From DASTHG01 sp035491895 (GTDB taxonomy: Bacteria > Gemmatimonadota > Gemmatimonadetes > Gemmatimonadales > GWC2-71-9): 18,458 nucleotides of DNA. The stretch covers positions 1 to 18,458 of the forward strand of contig DATJJY010000040.1 of NCBI GenBank assembly GCA_035491895.1, read 5' to 3'. Numbering within the stretch: position 1 is the stretch's first letter; every line of letters starts with the position of its first letter. The notes beneath the pieces were generated by a model. That model had not been told where the DNA came from and did not search any database. It was given only the letters and a program-made list of their open reading frames with translations. Of the stretch, positions 5,500-13,012 are shown in pieces. Position numbers and translations under genes: made by a program.

Positions 5500-6999
5500 T
5501 CAGACGATCGCGTACTGCTTGATCTTACGGTACAGCGTGCGCTCGCCGATGCCCAGCACCTCGGCCGCCTTACGTCGGTTGCCGTGCGTGTCGTTCAGCG
5601 CCGCCTCGATCGCCGCGCGCTCCACGTCGGCCATCGACATCCCCGGCCGGTACAGCACCGCCTCTTCGACGGGCGCCAGGGCGGCCGCCAGGGGCGCGCC
5701 GTGAGGATCCACTTCGATCACCTCGACGCGGTGCGGCGCGGGGCGGTCGTCGAGACGGCGCCGCAGCTCCTCGACTTGCAGCTTCAGCTCGACGAGGCTG
5801 CGAAAAATGAACTCCAGCTCCTTCCCCGCGATTTCCCGGGAGGCGCCGAGCACTCGCACCGGCAGCGCGCGACCGCGATCGCGAATGTCCTCGGGGATGT
5901 CCGAGGCGCGGATCTCCCCCTGGGGCGCCAGCACCACCATCGATTCGACGAGGTTGCGCAGCTGGCGCACGTTGCCGGGCCACTCGGCGTCGACGATGAT
6001 CTGCAACGCCTCGGGGGTGATGCCGTGGAACTGGCGGTCGTGCATCCTGGCGAACTCGGCGATGAAGCGACGCACGAGGACCGGGATGTCCATCTTTCGC
6101 TGCCGCAGCGGGGGCAAGTAGATGTTCAGCACGTTGAGCCGGTAATAGAGGTCGTCGCGGAACTCGCCCAGCGCCACGGCGTCCTTCAGCGGCCGGTTGG
6201 TAGAGGCGAGGACGCGGACGTCGACCTGGATCGGCTGCGTGCCGCCCACGCGGAAGAACGAGCGGTCCTCCAGCACGCGCAGCAGCTTCACCTGCGTCGA
6301 CCCCGGGATCTCTCCCACTTCGTCGAGCAGGATCGTACCGCCGTCCGCCAGCTCGAAGCGTCCCAGCCGCCGCTCCGCGGCGCCGGTAAACGACCCCTTC
6401 TCGTGGCCGAACAACTCGCTCTCGAGCAGCGTCTCGGGAAGCGCGGCGCAGTTCACCGCAATGAACGGCCGCTCGCGCCGCGGCGAGAGGTCGTGGATCG
6501 CGTGCGCCACCAGCTCCTTCCCCGTCCCCGACTCCCCCTCGATCAGAACGGTGGACGTCACCGGGGCCATCTGCTCGATCTTCACCAGCACTTCCTGGAT
6601 CGCCGGCGACTCGCCGATAATGCCGGTGCGCTGCTGCAGCCGCCGCCGGTCGATCAGCCGTCGCACCATCCGCACCACTTCCGCGGGATCGGCGGGCTTC
6701 TCGAGATAGGCGGTGAGGCCGATTTCGGCGGCCAGATCCTTGGGATCGGGCTCGGTGGCCTCGACGAGACCGAGCGTCGAGACGGAGCGGTCCCGGGCGG
6801 CGGCGAGCAGGCGGGCGGTGGCCGGCTCGTGCAGGGCGCCGGTCACCACGAGGCAATCGGGCTCGCGTCCCGACAGCGCCTCGCGCGCGTCGTCGAACGA
6901 CGTCACCATCGCCGTGACGTACGCCGCCCCCTCGAGCTGGGCGTTGATCCGCACGGCATGCTCGAGATCGTCGGTGGTGACGAGAACGCGATCAGCCAT
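5500..6999 (-). CDS. Sigma-54-dependent activator with a degenerate receiver domain
   Basis: NtrC-type enhancer-binding protein of 499 residues that should remodel sigma-54 RNA polymerase. Residues 1-115 fold like a receiver (acidic TTDD, conserved Lys in YLEKPAD at 101), but where the phosphoacceptor Asp is expected the sequence reads CLVVTGALHE, with Thr 53. Residues 127-355 are the AAA+ domain: Walker A GESGTGKE (155-162), sigma-54 loop GSFTGA (202-207, a Ser variant of GAFTGA), Walker B TILLDEVGE, and WPGNVRQLRNLV. A coiled-coil-like stretch (LVELKLQVEELRRRL) leads to a Fis-type HTH at the C-terminus (HGNRRKAAEVLGIGERTLYR). It lies 41 nt ahead of the Fe-S/GGDEF gene in the same direction. 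Activity may be set by something other than phosphorylation. I found no good -24/-12 promoter within the window, so its targets may be elsewhere. Confidence 0.93.
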   Translation of the reverse strand: MADRVLVTTDDLEHAVRINAQLEGAAYVTAMVTSFDDAREALSGREPDCLVVTGALHEPATARLLAAARDRSVSTLGLVEATEPDPKDLAAEIGLTAYLEKPADPAEVVRMVRRLIDRRRLQQRTGIIGESPAIQEVLVKIEQMAPVTSTVLIEGESGTGKELVAHAIHDLSPRRERPFIAVNCAALPETLLESELFGHEKGSFTGAAERRLGRFELADGGTILLDEVGEIPGSTQVKLLRVLEDRSFFRVGGTQPIQVDVRVLASTNRPLKDAVALGEFRDDLYYRLNVLNIYLPPLRQRKMDIPVLVRRFIAEFARMHDRQFHGITPEALQIIVDAEWPGNVRQLRNLVESMVVLAPQGEIRASDIPEDIRDRGRALPVRVLGASREIAGKELEFIFRSLVELKLQVEELRRRLDDRPAPHRVEVIEVDPHGAPLAAALAPVEEAVLYRPGMSMADVERAAIEAALNDTHGNRRKAAEVLGIGERTLYRKIKQYAIV

Positions 7000-7007
7000 G
7001 AGAGTGA

Positions 7008-7035
7008 TCAGACATCAGCGGTCAGACATCAGCGG
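7008..7035. repeat. 14-bp perfect tandem duplication
   Basis: TCAGACATCAGCGG occurs twice head to tail (7008-7021 and 7022-7035). On the minus strand the first copy spans the stop codon of the MoaB/MogA-type gene and the second fills most of the gap before the sigma-54 activator. It looks like a recent slippage duplication that lengthened the intergenic spacer by 14 bp. Confidence 0.9.
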
Positions 7036-7511
7036 TGGTCTGTCGGTTCGCCGCGTACCAGCGATACGGCGTGGGCGAGCAGATCGTCCAGAACGGCAAG
7101 GCCATCTTTGACTCCGTTCTGAGAGCCCGGGAGGTTCACGATCAGGGTCTTACCCCGCGTGCCGACGACACCGCGTGACAACCAGGCGCGGGGAAATCGC
7201 GGCGCGCTGCGAGCGCGCAGCGCCTCGGCGATTCCGGGGACCGCGCGATCCAGCACGGTGGTCGTCGCTTCTGGAGTGATGTCGCGCGGGGAGAGGCCGG
7301 TGCCGCCGGTCGTGAGGATCACGTCGACCTGCCCCGAGTCGGCCCAGCGCGCCAGCTTGCCGGCGACCAGGCCCGCCTCATCGGGCACGGTGCTGCGAAC
7401 GACAACGTCGTAACTATTTGCTGTAGACCAACTTACGATGGTATCACCGGACGTGTCGGCGCGCCGCCCCTGCGCGCCGAGATCTGAGATCGTGAGGATG
7501 CCGATGCGCAT
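7029..7511 (-). CDS. MoaB/MogA-family molybdopterin (adenylyl) transferase
   Basis: A 160-residue cytoplasmic protein of the MoCF-binding fold, which binds molybdopterin and in MogA-type members adenylylates it before molybdenum insertion. Evidence is the opening beta strand RIGILTISDLGAQGRRADTS, the family signature ILTTGGTGLSPRDITPEAT, then KTLIVNLPGSQNGVKDGL. The length matches stand-alone MoaB/MogA proteins (about 160-195). MoaB and MogA cannot be told apart from sequence by eye. ATG 7511 has GGAGGA 9 nt upstream, in an 18-nt gap after gcvT, so it is probably the last gene of the argF-gcvT transcript. No other molybdenum cofactor gene is present here. Confidence 0.88.
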   Translation of the reverse strand: MRIGILTISDLGAQGRRADTSGDTIVSWSTANSYDVVVRSTVPDEAGLVAGKLARWADSGQVDVILTTGGTGLSPRDITPEATTTVLDRAVPGIAEALRARSAPRFPRAWLSRGVVGTRGKTLIVNLPGSQNGVKDGLAVLDDLLAHAVSLVRGEPTDHR

Positions 7512-7529
7512 GCCGCGCGGTCCTCCGGC

Positions 7530-8618
7530 TCAGCGCTTCGTCCGGTGCGGAATGAAGGGCATGCGCACGACCTCCGCCGGCGCCGGGCGGCCGCGCACGT
7601 CGATCTCGATCTTCGTCCCGGGCACGGCCTGGGCCCGCGGCAGGTACGTCGTTCCGATGGCGGCTCCCACGGTGGGGGTGATCGTGCCGCTGCGCACGAT
7701 GTCGACCGGCTTGCCGTCCAGCGACACCGCGAAGCCGTGCCGCGCGACGAGCTTCGGCTCGGTGACGTGGAATCCCACGAGGCGGCGCGGGACGCCCTCG
7801 AGCTTCTGGCGCTTCAGCGTTGCCTGGCCGGTGAATGGGGCGTCCTTGTCGAGCTTGACGATGAAGCCGAGCCCCGCTTCGAGCGGGGTCGTCGTGTCAT
7901 CGATGTCGTTGCCGTAGAGCGGCATCCCCGCTTCCAACCTGAGTGTGTCGCGCGCGCCGAGGCCGCACGGCTCGGCGCCGCGGCCAGTGATCGCCGCCCA
8001 GAGCTTCGTCGCGTCGGCGGCGCGGCTGTACAGCTCGAAGCCGTCTTCTCCGGTGTAGCCGGTGCGCGACACGAAGCACTGCGCGCCGGCGATGGTGCCG
8101 CGCGCAAAGTGGTAGTAGCCGATGCCGCTCACTTTGAGATTCGTGATCCCCGAGAGGATCCCCTCGGCGGCTGGTCCCTGCACCGCGAGCAGCGCCGTTT
8201 CGTCCGAAATGTCGCGCAGCCGGACGTTGGCCCCTCCTTTGAGGCCCACGATGTGGTCCCAGTCCTTCGTGATGTTCGCGGCGTTGACGACGAGCATGAC
8301 CTTGTCGTCGAAGCGGTACACGACACAATCGTCGACGAACGTGCCCAGCTCGGTCAGGATCCCCGAGTAGTGCGCCTGGCCGGGCTTGAGCGCCGAGACG
8401 TCGTTGCAGGTGATGCGCTGCACGAAGGCGTTGCGGTCGGGGCCCGTCACCTCGAACTCGCCCATGTGCGACACGTCGAAAATGCCGGCGTGCTCGCGCA
8501 CCGCTTTGTGCTCGGCGGTGATCCCCGCGGGGTAGCTGACCGGCATCTCGAACCCGGCGTAGGGGACCATCTTCGCGCCGAGGGCGACGTGGACGTCGTG
8601 GAGCGGAGTGTGTTTCAT
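7530..8618 (-). CDS. gcvT: Aminomethyltransferase, glycine cleavage system T-protein
   Basis: A 362-residue protein close to the usual length (E. coli GcvT is 364). T-protein releases ammonia from the aminomethyl group held on lipoyl H-protein and passes the one-carbon unit to tetrahydrofolate. Family hallmarks are TPLHDVHVALGAKMVPYAG, GIFDVSHMGEFEVTG, VDDCVVYRF (conserved acidic pair near the folate site), SRTGYTGEDGFELY, and GLGARDTLRLEAGMPLYGND. ATG 8618 overlaps the argF stop as ATGA, so the two are translationally coupled. The H and P proteins of the system are not in the window. Confidence 0.95.
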   Translation of the reverse strand: MKHTPLHDVHVALGAKMVPYAGFEMPVSYPAGITAEHKAVREHAGIFDVSHMGEFEVTGPDRNAFVQRITCNDVSALKPGQAHYSGILTELGTFVDDCVVYRFDDKVMLVVNAANITKDWDHIVGLKGGANVRLRDISDETALLAVQGPAAEGILSGITNLKVSGIGYYHFARGTIAGAQCFVSRTGYTGEDGFELYSRAADATKLWAAITGRGAEPCGLGARDTLRLEAGMPLYGNDIDDTTTPLEAGLGFIVKLDKDAPFTGQATLKRQKLEGVPRRLVGFHVTEPKLVARHGFAVSLDGKPVDIVRSGTITPTVGAAIGTTYLPRAQAVPGTKIEIDVRGRPAPAEVVRMPFIPHRTKR

Positions 8619-9517
8619 GCGCCCATCAAGGTGGCGAGCAGCGCCTTCTGGACGTGGAGCCGGTTCTCGGCTTCGTCCCAGACCCGCGACTGTCTGCCTT
8701 CGATGACGTCGTTGGAGACTTCCTCGCCGCGATGCGCGGGGAGGCAGTGCAGGAAGATCGCCTGCGGATCGGCGAGCTGCATCAGCTCGGCGTCCACCGT
8801 GTACCCCTTGAACGCATTGCGCCGCGCCTCGGCCTCCGTCTCCTGACCCATCGAGGCCCAGACGTCGGTGTTCACGACGTGCGCGCCCTCCACCGCCTCC
8901 TCGGGAACCTCCGTCACGAGCACCTTCGCCCGCGCCGACGCCCGCTCGAACTTCGCGCGGTTCGGCTCGTACCCTTCGGGGCATGCGAGCCGCAGCTCGA
9001 AGCCGAGCACTTCCGCCGCTTCGAGCCAGCTGTTCGCCATGTTGTTGCCGTCGCCGATCCAGGCGATGCGCTTCCCCTCCCATCCTCCGAGCGCCTCGCG
9101 CACGGTGAACAGATCGGCCATCACCTGGCAGGGATGCGACAGGTCGGTGAGGCCGTTGATCACCGGGATCGTGGCGCAGCGCGCCAGCTCCTCCACCTCG
9201 CCGTGATCGAAGGTGCGGATCATGATGCCGTGCACGTAGCGCGACAACACGCGGGCGGTGTCGGGGATCGGCTCGCCGCGTCCGATCTGGATGTCCTTCG
9301 ACGAGAGGAACAGCGCCTGGCCGCCGAGCTGGAAGGTGCCGGTCTCGAACGACACGCGGGTCCGGGTGCTCGACTTGGCGAAGATCATCGCCAGCGTCTT
9401 CCCGGCGAGCGGCGTCTCGCGGTAGGTGCGGCGCTTCATCCGCTCGGCCAGGTCGAACAGCCGGGCGATATCGTCGTGGGTGAAGTCGTTGACCGCTAGA
9501 AAGTCCCGTTTCTGCAT
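8615..9517 (-). CDS. argF: Ornithine carbamoyltransferase
   Basis: Makes citrulline from ornithine and carbamoyl phosphate in arginine synthesis. The 300-residue sequence has the carbamoyl-phosphate motif SSTRTRVSFE near residue 50, HPCQVMADL with the conserved His-Pro-x-Gln, GDGNNMANSWLEAA, and the ornithine-loop motif HCLPAHRGEE. Length and motifs match anabolic enzymes. ATG 9517 has only a weak GGGAAG ahead of it. The gene is preceded by the only clear sigma-70-like promoter in the right half of the window, so it likely heads an argF-gcvT-moaB transcript. Confidence 0.96.
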   Translation of the reverse strand: MQKRDFLAVNDFTHDDIARLFDLAERMKRRTYRETPLAGKTLAMIFAKSSTRTRVSFETGTFQLGGQALFLSSKDIQIGRGEPIPDTARVLSRYVHGIMIRTFDHGEVEELARCATIPVINGLTDLSHPCQVMADLFTVREALGGWEGKRIAWIGDGNNMANSWLEAAEVLGFELRLACPEGYEPNRAKFERASARAKVLVTEVPEEAVEGAHVVNTDVWASMGQETEAEARRNAFKGYTVDAELMQLADPQAIFLHCLPAHRGEEVSNDVIEGRQSRVWDEAENRLHVQKALLATLMGA

Positions 9518-9528
9518 GGCTTCCCGAG

Positions 9529-9569
9529 GTAGGTCAAAATGACAGTAACCGCCTGCACACTTTACCTAC
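9529..9569. repeat. Inverted repeat GTAGGT / ACCTAC in the argF leader
   Basis: Six-base arms at 9529-9534 and 9564-9569 are separated by 29 nt and lie between the -10 box and the argF start. With the flanking A/T bases (AGGTCAAA against TTTACCT) the similarity extends slightly but imperfectly. It could form an mRNA stem or be an operator; chance is not excluded. Confidence 0.25.
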
Positions 9570-9588
9570 GCCGGGGGAGGCGAGTCAA
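9559..9588 (-). promoter_or_regulatory. Candidate sigma-70 promoter of argF
   Basis: The minus strand reads TTGACT (9583-9588), an 18-bp spacer and TAAAGT (9559-9564), five and four matches to consensus respectively. The -35 box overlaps the TGA stop codon of the thioesterase gene. The 67-nt gap here is the largest in the right half of the window, which suits a new transcription start. Confidence 0.5.
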
Positions 9589-10010
9589 GCCGAAGGGGAT
9601 TCCATGAAATAGTCGTGTAGCGCAGGGTCGATGCGGCGCGGCCGGCCGGTTGCGGCATTGATCGGGCACCAGACGCTGCGCACGTCGGCAAGGACGGCGC
9701 CGTCCGTCGTGCGCGTGAATTGCACGAAGCGCTCGAAGCGGGTGCCCGTCGCCTCGCCCACCCACGTCGTGGCGATCACCGTGTCGCCCGGGCGCGCGGC
9801 CTGGCGGTAGTCGATCTCGTGGCGCAGCACCACCCACACCACTTCGGCCTGGAGCTGGGCCGGCGCCGCGGCGCGCCAGTGCGCTGCGGCGGTCTCCTGC
9901 ACCCAGCGCAGGTAAACGACGTTGTTGACGTGGCCCAGCTCGTCGATATCGGCGGGAGAGACGGTGACGGCGTGCTCGAAGCGAACGGGGCGTTGGGCGG
10001 GCCCGCTCAC
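9585..10010 (-). CDS. Acyl-CoA thioesterase, 4HBT hot-dog fold (YbgC-like)
   Basis: A 141-residue single hot-dog domain. The N-terminal motif VSPADIDELGHVNNVVYLRW places the catalytic Asp and the HVNN turn as in the 4-hydroxybenzoyl-CoA/YbgC thioesterase family. The central helix (QETAAAHW) and strands (VVLRHEIDYRQAARPGD, RFERFVQFTRTTDG) complete the fold. Such enzymes hydrolyse acyl-CoA thioesters; the substrate cannot be read from sequence. The start is GTG 10010, overlapping the hslU stop as GTGA, so it is the last gene of the housekeeping operon. Confidence 0.9.
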   Translation of the reverse strand: MSGPAQRPVRFEHAVTVSPADIDELGHVNNVVYLRWVQETAAAHWRAAAPAQLQAEVVWVVLRHEIDYRQAARPGDTVIATTWVGEATGTRFERFVQFTRTTDGAVLADVRSVWCPINAATGRPRRIDPALHDYFMESPSA

Positions 10011-11530
10011 AGGATGTAGCGCCGCAGGTCCTCATCGTCCACGATCTTCTCGAGCCGCGTCCGCACGGCCTGGGCATCGAAAACGATCTGCTTGGTGGGA
10101 TAGTCGGGGAGCTCGAACAGGATGGTCTCGAGCAGCGTGCTCATCACGGTGTGCAGGCGGCGCGCCCCGATGTTCTCCATCCGGTCGTTGACCTTGGCGG
10201 CGATACGCGCGATTTCCGCCACGCCGTCCGTAGTGAAGGTCAACGTCGCCCCCTCCACCTGGCACAGCGCGGCGTACTGCTTGGTGAGCGCGTTCTCCGG
10301 CTCGGTCATGATGCGGATGAAGTCCGCCTCGGTGAGCGGCGCGAGCTCGACGCGGATCGGGAAGCGCCCCTGCAGCTCGGGGATCAGGTCCGACGGCTTC
10401 GACACGTGGAATGCGCCGGCCGCGATGAAGAGGATGTGGTCGGTGCGGACGTAGCCGTAGCGTGTCTGGACCGTCGAGCCCTCGACGATCGGCAGCAGGT
10501 CGCGCTGCACTCCTTCGCGCGACACGTCGGGGCCGGCGGTGTTGCGCTCGCCCGAGATCTTGTCGATCTCGTCGATGAAGATGAGGCCGTGGTTTTCGAC
10601 GCGATCGAGCGCCTCGTTCACCACGTCGTCCATGTCGACCAGCTTCTTCAATTCCTCGTCGATCAGAATGCGGCGCGCCTCGTGCAGGTGCACGGTGCGC
10701 CGTTTCTTCCGCTTCGGCAGCATCTCCTGCAGCATCTCGGTGAAATTGACATCCTGCCCCTCCATCCCGGGCGGCGGCTGCATCCACTCGAGCATGGGAT
10801 AGCTCTGCTGCTGCACTTCGATCTCGACGTCGCGCTCCTCGAGCTTTCCTTCCTTCAGCTGCGCGCGCAGCTTCTCGCGCGTGCGGCGCCGCCGCTCCTG
10901 GCCCTCGACATCGGCGTCCGCCTCCTTCGGGGTAACGTCTCCCTTGGAGGAAACGACGAACAGGGGGCGCGTACTTCCCCCTCCCTCATCGGGGCGGTCG
11001 GGCGGTCGGGCGGTCGGTGGAGTGGGTGGAACCGGGAGGAGGATGTCGAGCAGGCGGTCTTCCGCACGGGCCTCGGCCTGCGGGTAGACCTCGTCTTCGC
11101 GCTCCGAGCGCACCATGTTGATCGAGACGTCCACCAGCTCGCGGATCATCGACTCGACGTCGCGGCCGACGTACCCCACCTCGGTGAATTTCGATGCTTC
11201 GACCTTGAGGAAGGGCGCCCCCGCGAGCCGGGCGAGGCGGCGCGCGATCTCCGTCTTTCCCACGCCGGTGGGACCGATCATGATGATGTTGTTGGGGAGG
11301 ATCTCGTCCCGGATCTCCTCCGGCGCCTGAGAGCGGCGCCAGCGGTTGCGAATAGCGATCGCCACCGCCTTCTTCGCCTCGTCCTGTCCCACGATGTAGC
11401 GGTCCAGCTCCGAGACGATCTTCTTGGGGGGCAGCTCCTCGAGCCAGGGAAGCGCCTCTGCCTCGATCGCTGCCGGCGTCGCGGGCAGGGATTCGTCGGC
11501 GGGTGGAGGATTGGACGTCGGGGTCGCCAT
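10007..11530 (-). CDS. hslU: HslU (ClpY), ATPase subunit of the HslVU protease
   Basis: AAA+ unfoldase that feeds substrates to HslV. The 507 residues include KKIVSELDRYIVGQDEAKKA, Walker A GPTGVGKTE, pore-loop region SKFTEVGYVGRDVESMIREL, Walker B LIFIDEIDKI, GRFPIRVEL, and the C-terminal tail DLRRYIL, which in known HslU inserts into HslV. It is longer than E. coli HslU (443) because the I-domain carries a Pro- and charge-rich insert at about residues 155-215 (starting LLPVPPTPPTARPPDRP). That insert is partly encoded by an 8-bp tandem repeat. ATG 11530 shares its A with the stop of hslV (TGATG), so the two are coupled. Confidence 0.96.
   Translation of the reverse strand: MATPTSNPPPADESLPATPAAIEAEALPWLEELPPKKIVSELDRYIVGQDEAKKAVAIAIRNRWRRSQAPEEIRDEILPNNIIMIGPTGVGKTEIARRLARLAGAPFLKVEASKFTEVGYVGRDVESMIRELVDVSINMVRSEREDEVYPQAEARAEDRLLDILLPVPPTPPTARPPDRPDEGGGSTRPLFVVSSKGDVTPKEADADVEGQERRRRTREKLRAQLKEGKLEERDVEIEVQQQSYPMLEWMQPPPGMEGQDVNFTEMLQEMLPKRKKRRTVHLHEARRILIDEELKKLVDMDDVVNEALDRVENHGLIFIDEIDKISGERNTAGPDVSREGVQRDLLPIVEGSTVQTRYGYVRTDHILFIAAGAFHVSKPSDLIPELQGRFPIRVELAPLTEADFIRIMTEPENALTKQYAALCQVEGATLTFTTDGVAEIARIAAKVNDRMENIGARRLHTVMSTLLETILFELPDYPTKQIVFDAQAVRTRLEKIVDDEDLRRYIL
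10993..11016. repeat. Three perfect copies of GGCGGTCG within hslU
   Basis: GGCGGTCG is repeated three times head to tail inside the segment encoding the Pro-rich I-domain insert of HslU (TARPPDRPD). The unit of 8 bp is not a multiple of 3, so a change in copy number would shift the reading frame. Confidence 0.9.
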
Positions 11531-12081
11531 CACGAAAGCTCGAGTATCGAGATGTGGCTGTTCGTGTAAATGCAGATCTCGGCCGCGATCTCGAGGGCGC
11601 GCTGCACGATGTCCTTCGGGACCTGGTTCGCCGTCCCGATCAGCGCCCGCGCGGCGGCGAGGGCATAGCTGCCCCCCGAGCCGATCGCCAGGATGCCGTC
11701 GTCGGGCTCGATCAGCTCGCCGGTGCCCGAGAGGACGTAGCCGTGCTCCTTGTCGGCGACCGCCAGCAGCGCCTCGAGGCGGCGCAGCACGCGGTCGGAG
11801 CGCCAGTCCTTCGCCAGCTCCACCGCGGCTCGCGGCAGGTTGCCCGGATAGCGCTCCAGCTTCTCCTCGAACTTTTCGAACAGCGTGAACGCATCGGCCG
11901 CAGCACCGGCGAACCCCGCCAGGATGCGACCGCCTTTCAGGGCCCGCACCTTCTGGGCGTTGGCCTTCATCACGGTTTCGCCGACCGTGACCTGGCCGTC
12001 GCCGCCCATCGCGACGCGACCGTCCTTCCGTACGCACAGCACGGTGGTGGCATGAAACACCGGCAGGGACACCGCGTTCAT
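11530..12081 (-). CDS. hslV: HslV (ClpQ), proteolytic subunit of the HslVU protease
   Basis: Threonine protease forming the double-hexamer core that partners HslU. The 183 residues start with an 11-residue stretch ending HA, followed by TTVLCVRKDGRVAMGGDGQVT. By comparison with E. coli HslV (M-TTIVSVRR), the first Thr of TTVL is the catalytic nucleophile, and the 11 residues must be removed as a propeptide. GFAGAAADAFTLFEKFE, ELAKDWRSDRVLRRLEALL, IGSGGSYALAAARAL and EICIYTNSHI match the family. ATG 12081 follows GGAAAGGAA, and the gap to xerC is 10 nt. The catalytic residue is Thr rather than the Ser reported for B. subtilis ClpQ. Confidence 0.96.
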   Translation of the reverse strand: MNAVSLPVFHATTVLCVRKDGRVAMGGDGQVTVGETVMKANAQKVRALKGGRILAGFAGAAADAFTLFEKFEEKLERYPGNLPRAAVELAKDWRSDRVLRRLEALLAVADKEHGYVLSGTGELIEPDDGILAIGSGGSYALAAARALIGTANQVPKDIVQRALEIAAEICIYTNSHISILELS

Positions 12082-12091
12082 TTCCTTTCCA

Positions 12092-13012
12092 CTACGCCCG
12101 GGGATGGGCGTGATGATAGACCTGTTTGAGCCGCTCGACCGACGTATGAGTATACACTTGCGTGGTACTGAGCGACGCGTGGCCCAAGAGCTCCTGCACC
12201 GCCCGCAGGTCGGCGCCGGCATCGAGCAGGTGGCTGGCGAACGAATGGCGCAGCGAATGCACGTGCAGCTCGCGTCCCCGCGGCAACGCATCGAGCAACC
12301 CGCGCACGGCCAGCTGTACGCCGCGCGTCGACAGCCGCCCGCCCCGCGCGTTCAGGAACAGTGCCCGCCGGTCGCCGGTTCCCCGCCCCCGGACCGCCTC
12401 GCGCTCGCGCAGGTATTCCCGCAGGGCGCGCGCCGCGTGGCCACCCACCGGGAGGAGCCGCTCCTTCTTTCCCTTGCCGCGCACTTTCACCTGGTCGGAC
12501 ACGAGATCGACGTCCCCCTCGGACAGCCCGGCCAGCTCGGCGAGGCGCATGCCCGTCGCGTAGAACAGCTCGAGCATCGCCCAATCGCGCGCCGGCTTGA
12601 AGCCGCCCGCGGCGGCGCGGCGCTCCGCTTCCGCGAAGAGCAGCTCCGTCTCGGCGCGATCGAGGTAGCTCGGCAGGCGGCGCTCGAGCTTCGGCGTGCG
12701 CGCTGCCCGCGCGGGATTCACTTCGATCCCGCGGGTCGCTCCCAGAAACCGGTAGAACGTGCGCAGCGCCGAGAGGGCTCGCGCCACGCTGCGGCGCGCC
12801 AGGCGGCGCTCCTCCATGCTGCCGAGCCAGCCGCGGATCGCCAGCCGGTCGATGCCCTCGAAGCTCCACCGCCCGCCGTAGTAGCGGTCGCAGAAGGCGG
12901 CGAAGTCCCGCACGTCCCGGGCGTACCCCTGCACGGTATGCGGCGAGTCGTTGCGCTCCTTGTCGAGAAAGGCGACGAAGTCGTCGATCAGGGCAGCGGG
13001 GGGGGCGGTCAC
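12092..13012 (-). CDS. xerC: Tyrosine recombinase XerC
   Basis: Site-specific recombinase of 306 residues, expected to resolve chromosome dimers at dif. An N-terminal core-binding SAM-like domain (LIDDFVAFLDKERNDSPHTV, YARDVRDFAAFCD) precedes the catalytic domain. All catalytic positions are visible: Arg in ATGMRLAELAGL, Lys in VRGKGKKERLLP, HSLRHSFASHLL (H-x-x-R), GHASLSTTQVYTH (His and nucleophile Tyr). The start GTG 13012 overlaps the trmFO stop as GTGA. Position between trmFO and hslV is as in the B. subtilis codV locus, so this is the housekeeping Xer protein and not an integrase of a mobile element. Confidence 0.95.
   Translation of the reverse strand: MTAPPAALIDDFVAFLDKERNDSPHTVQGYARDVRDFAAFCDRYYGGRWSFEGIDRLAIRGWLGSMEERRLARRSVARALSALRTFYRFLGATRGIEVNPARAARTPKLERRLPSYLDRAETELLFAEAERRAAAGGFKPARDWAMLELFYATGMRLAELAGLSEGDVDLVSDQVKVRGKGKKERLLPVGGHAARALREYLREREAVRGRGTGDRRALFLNARGGRLSTRGVQLAVRGLLDALPRGRELHVHSLRHSFASHLLDAGADLRAVQELLGHASLSTTQVYTHTSVERLKQVYHHAHPRA

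Noticed and set aside
4049..5704. Long plus-strand open frame opposite the Fe-S/GGDEF gene
   Set aside because: Its translation is low-complexity Arg/Ala/His/Gly-rich and has no motifs. It mirrors the GC-rich third positions of the real minus-strand gene.
5584..7122. Long plus-strand open frame opposite the sigma-54 activator
   Set aside because: Antisense shadow of a clearly recognised gene, with no family features and no ribosome-binding site.
7204..7223. GCGCTGCG / CGCAGCGC hairpin inside the MoaB/MogA-type gene
   Set aside because: Short all-GC dyads are common in coding DNA of this composition, and it encodes an ordinary Ala/Arg stretch.
7545..8846. Plus-strand open frame opposite gcvT and the end of argF
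   Set aside because: Antisense shadow; both genes on the other strand are unambiguous.
12092..13012. XerC as an integrase of a mobile element
   Set aside because: Its place between trmFO and hslV with overlapping codons matches the conserved housekeeping locus, and no element borders are present.
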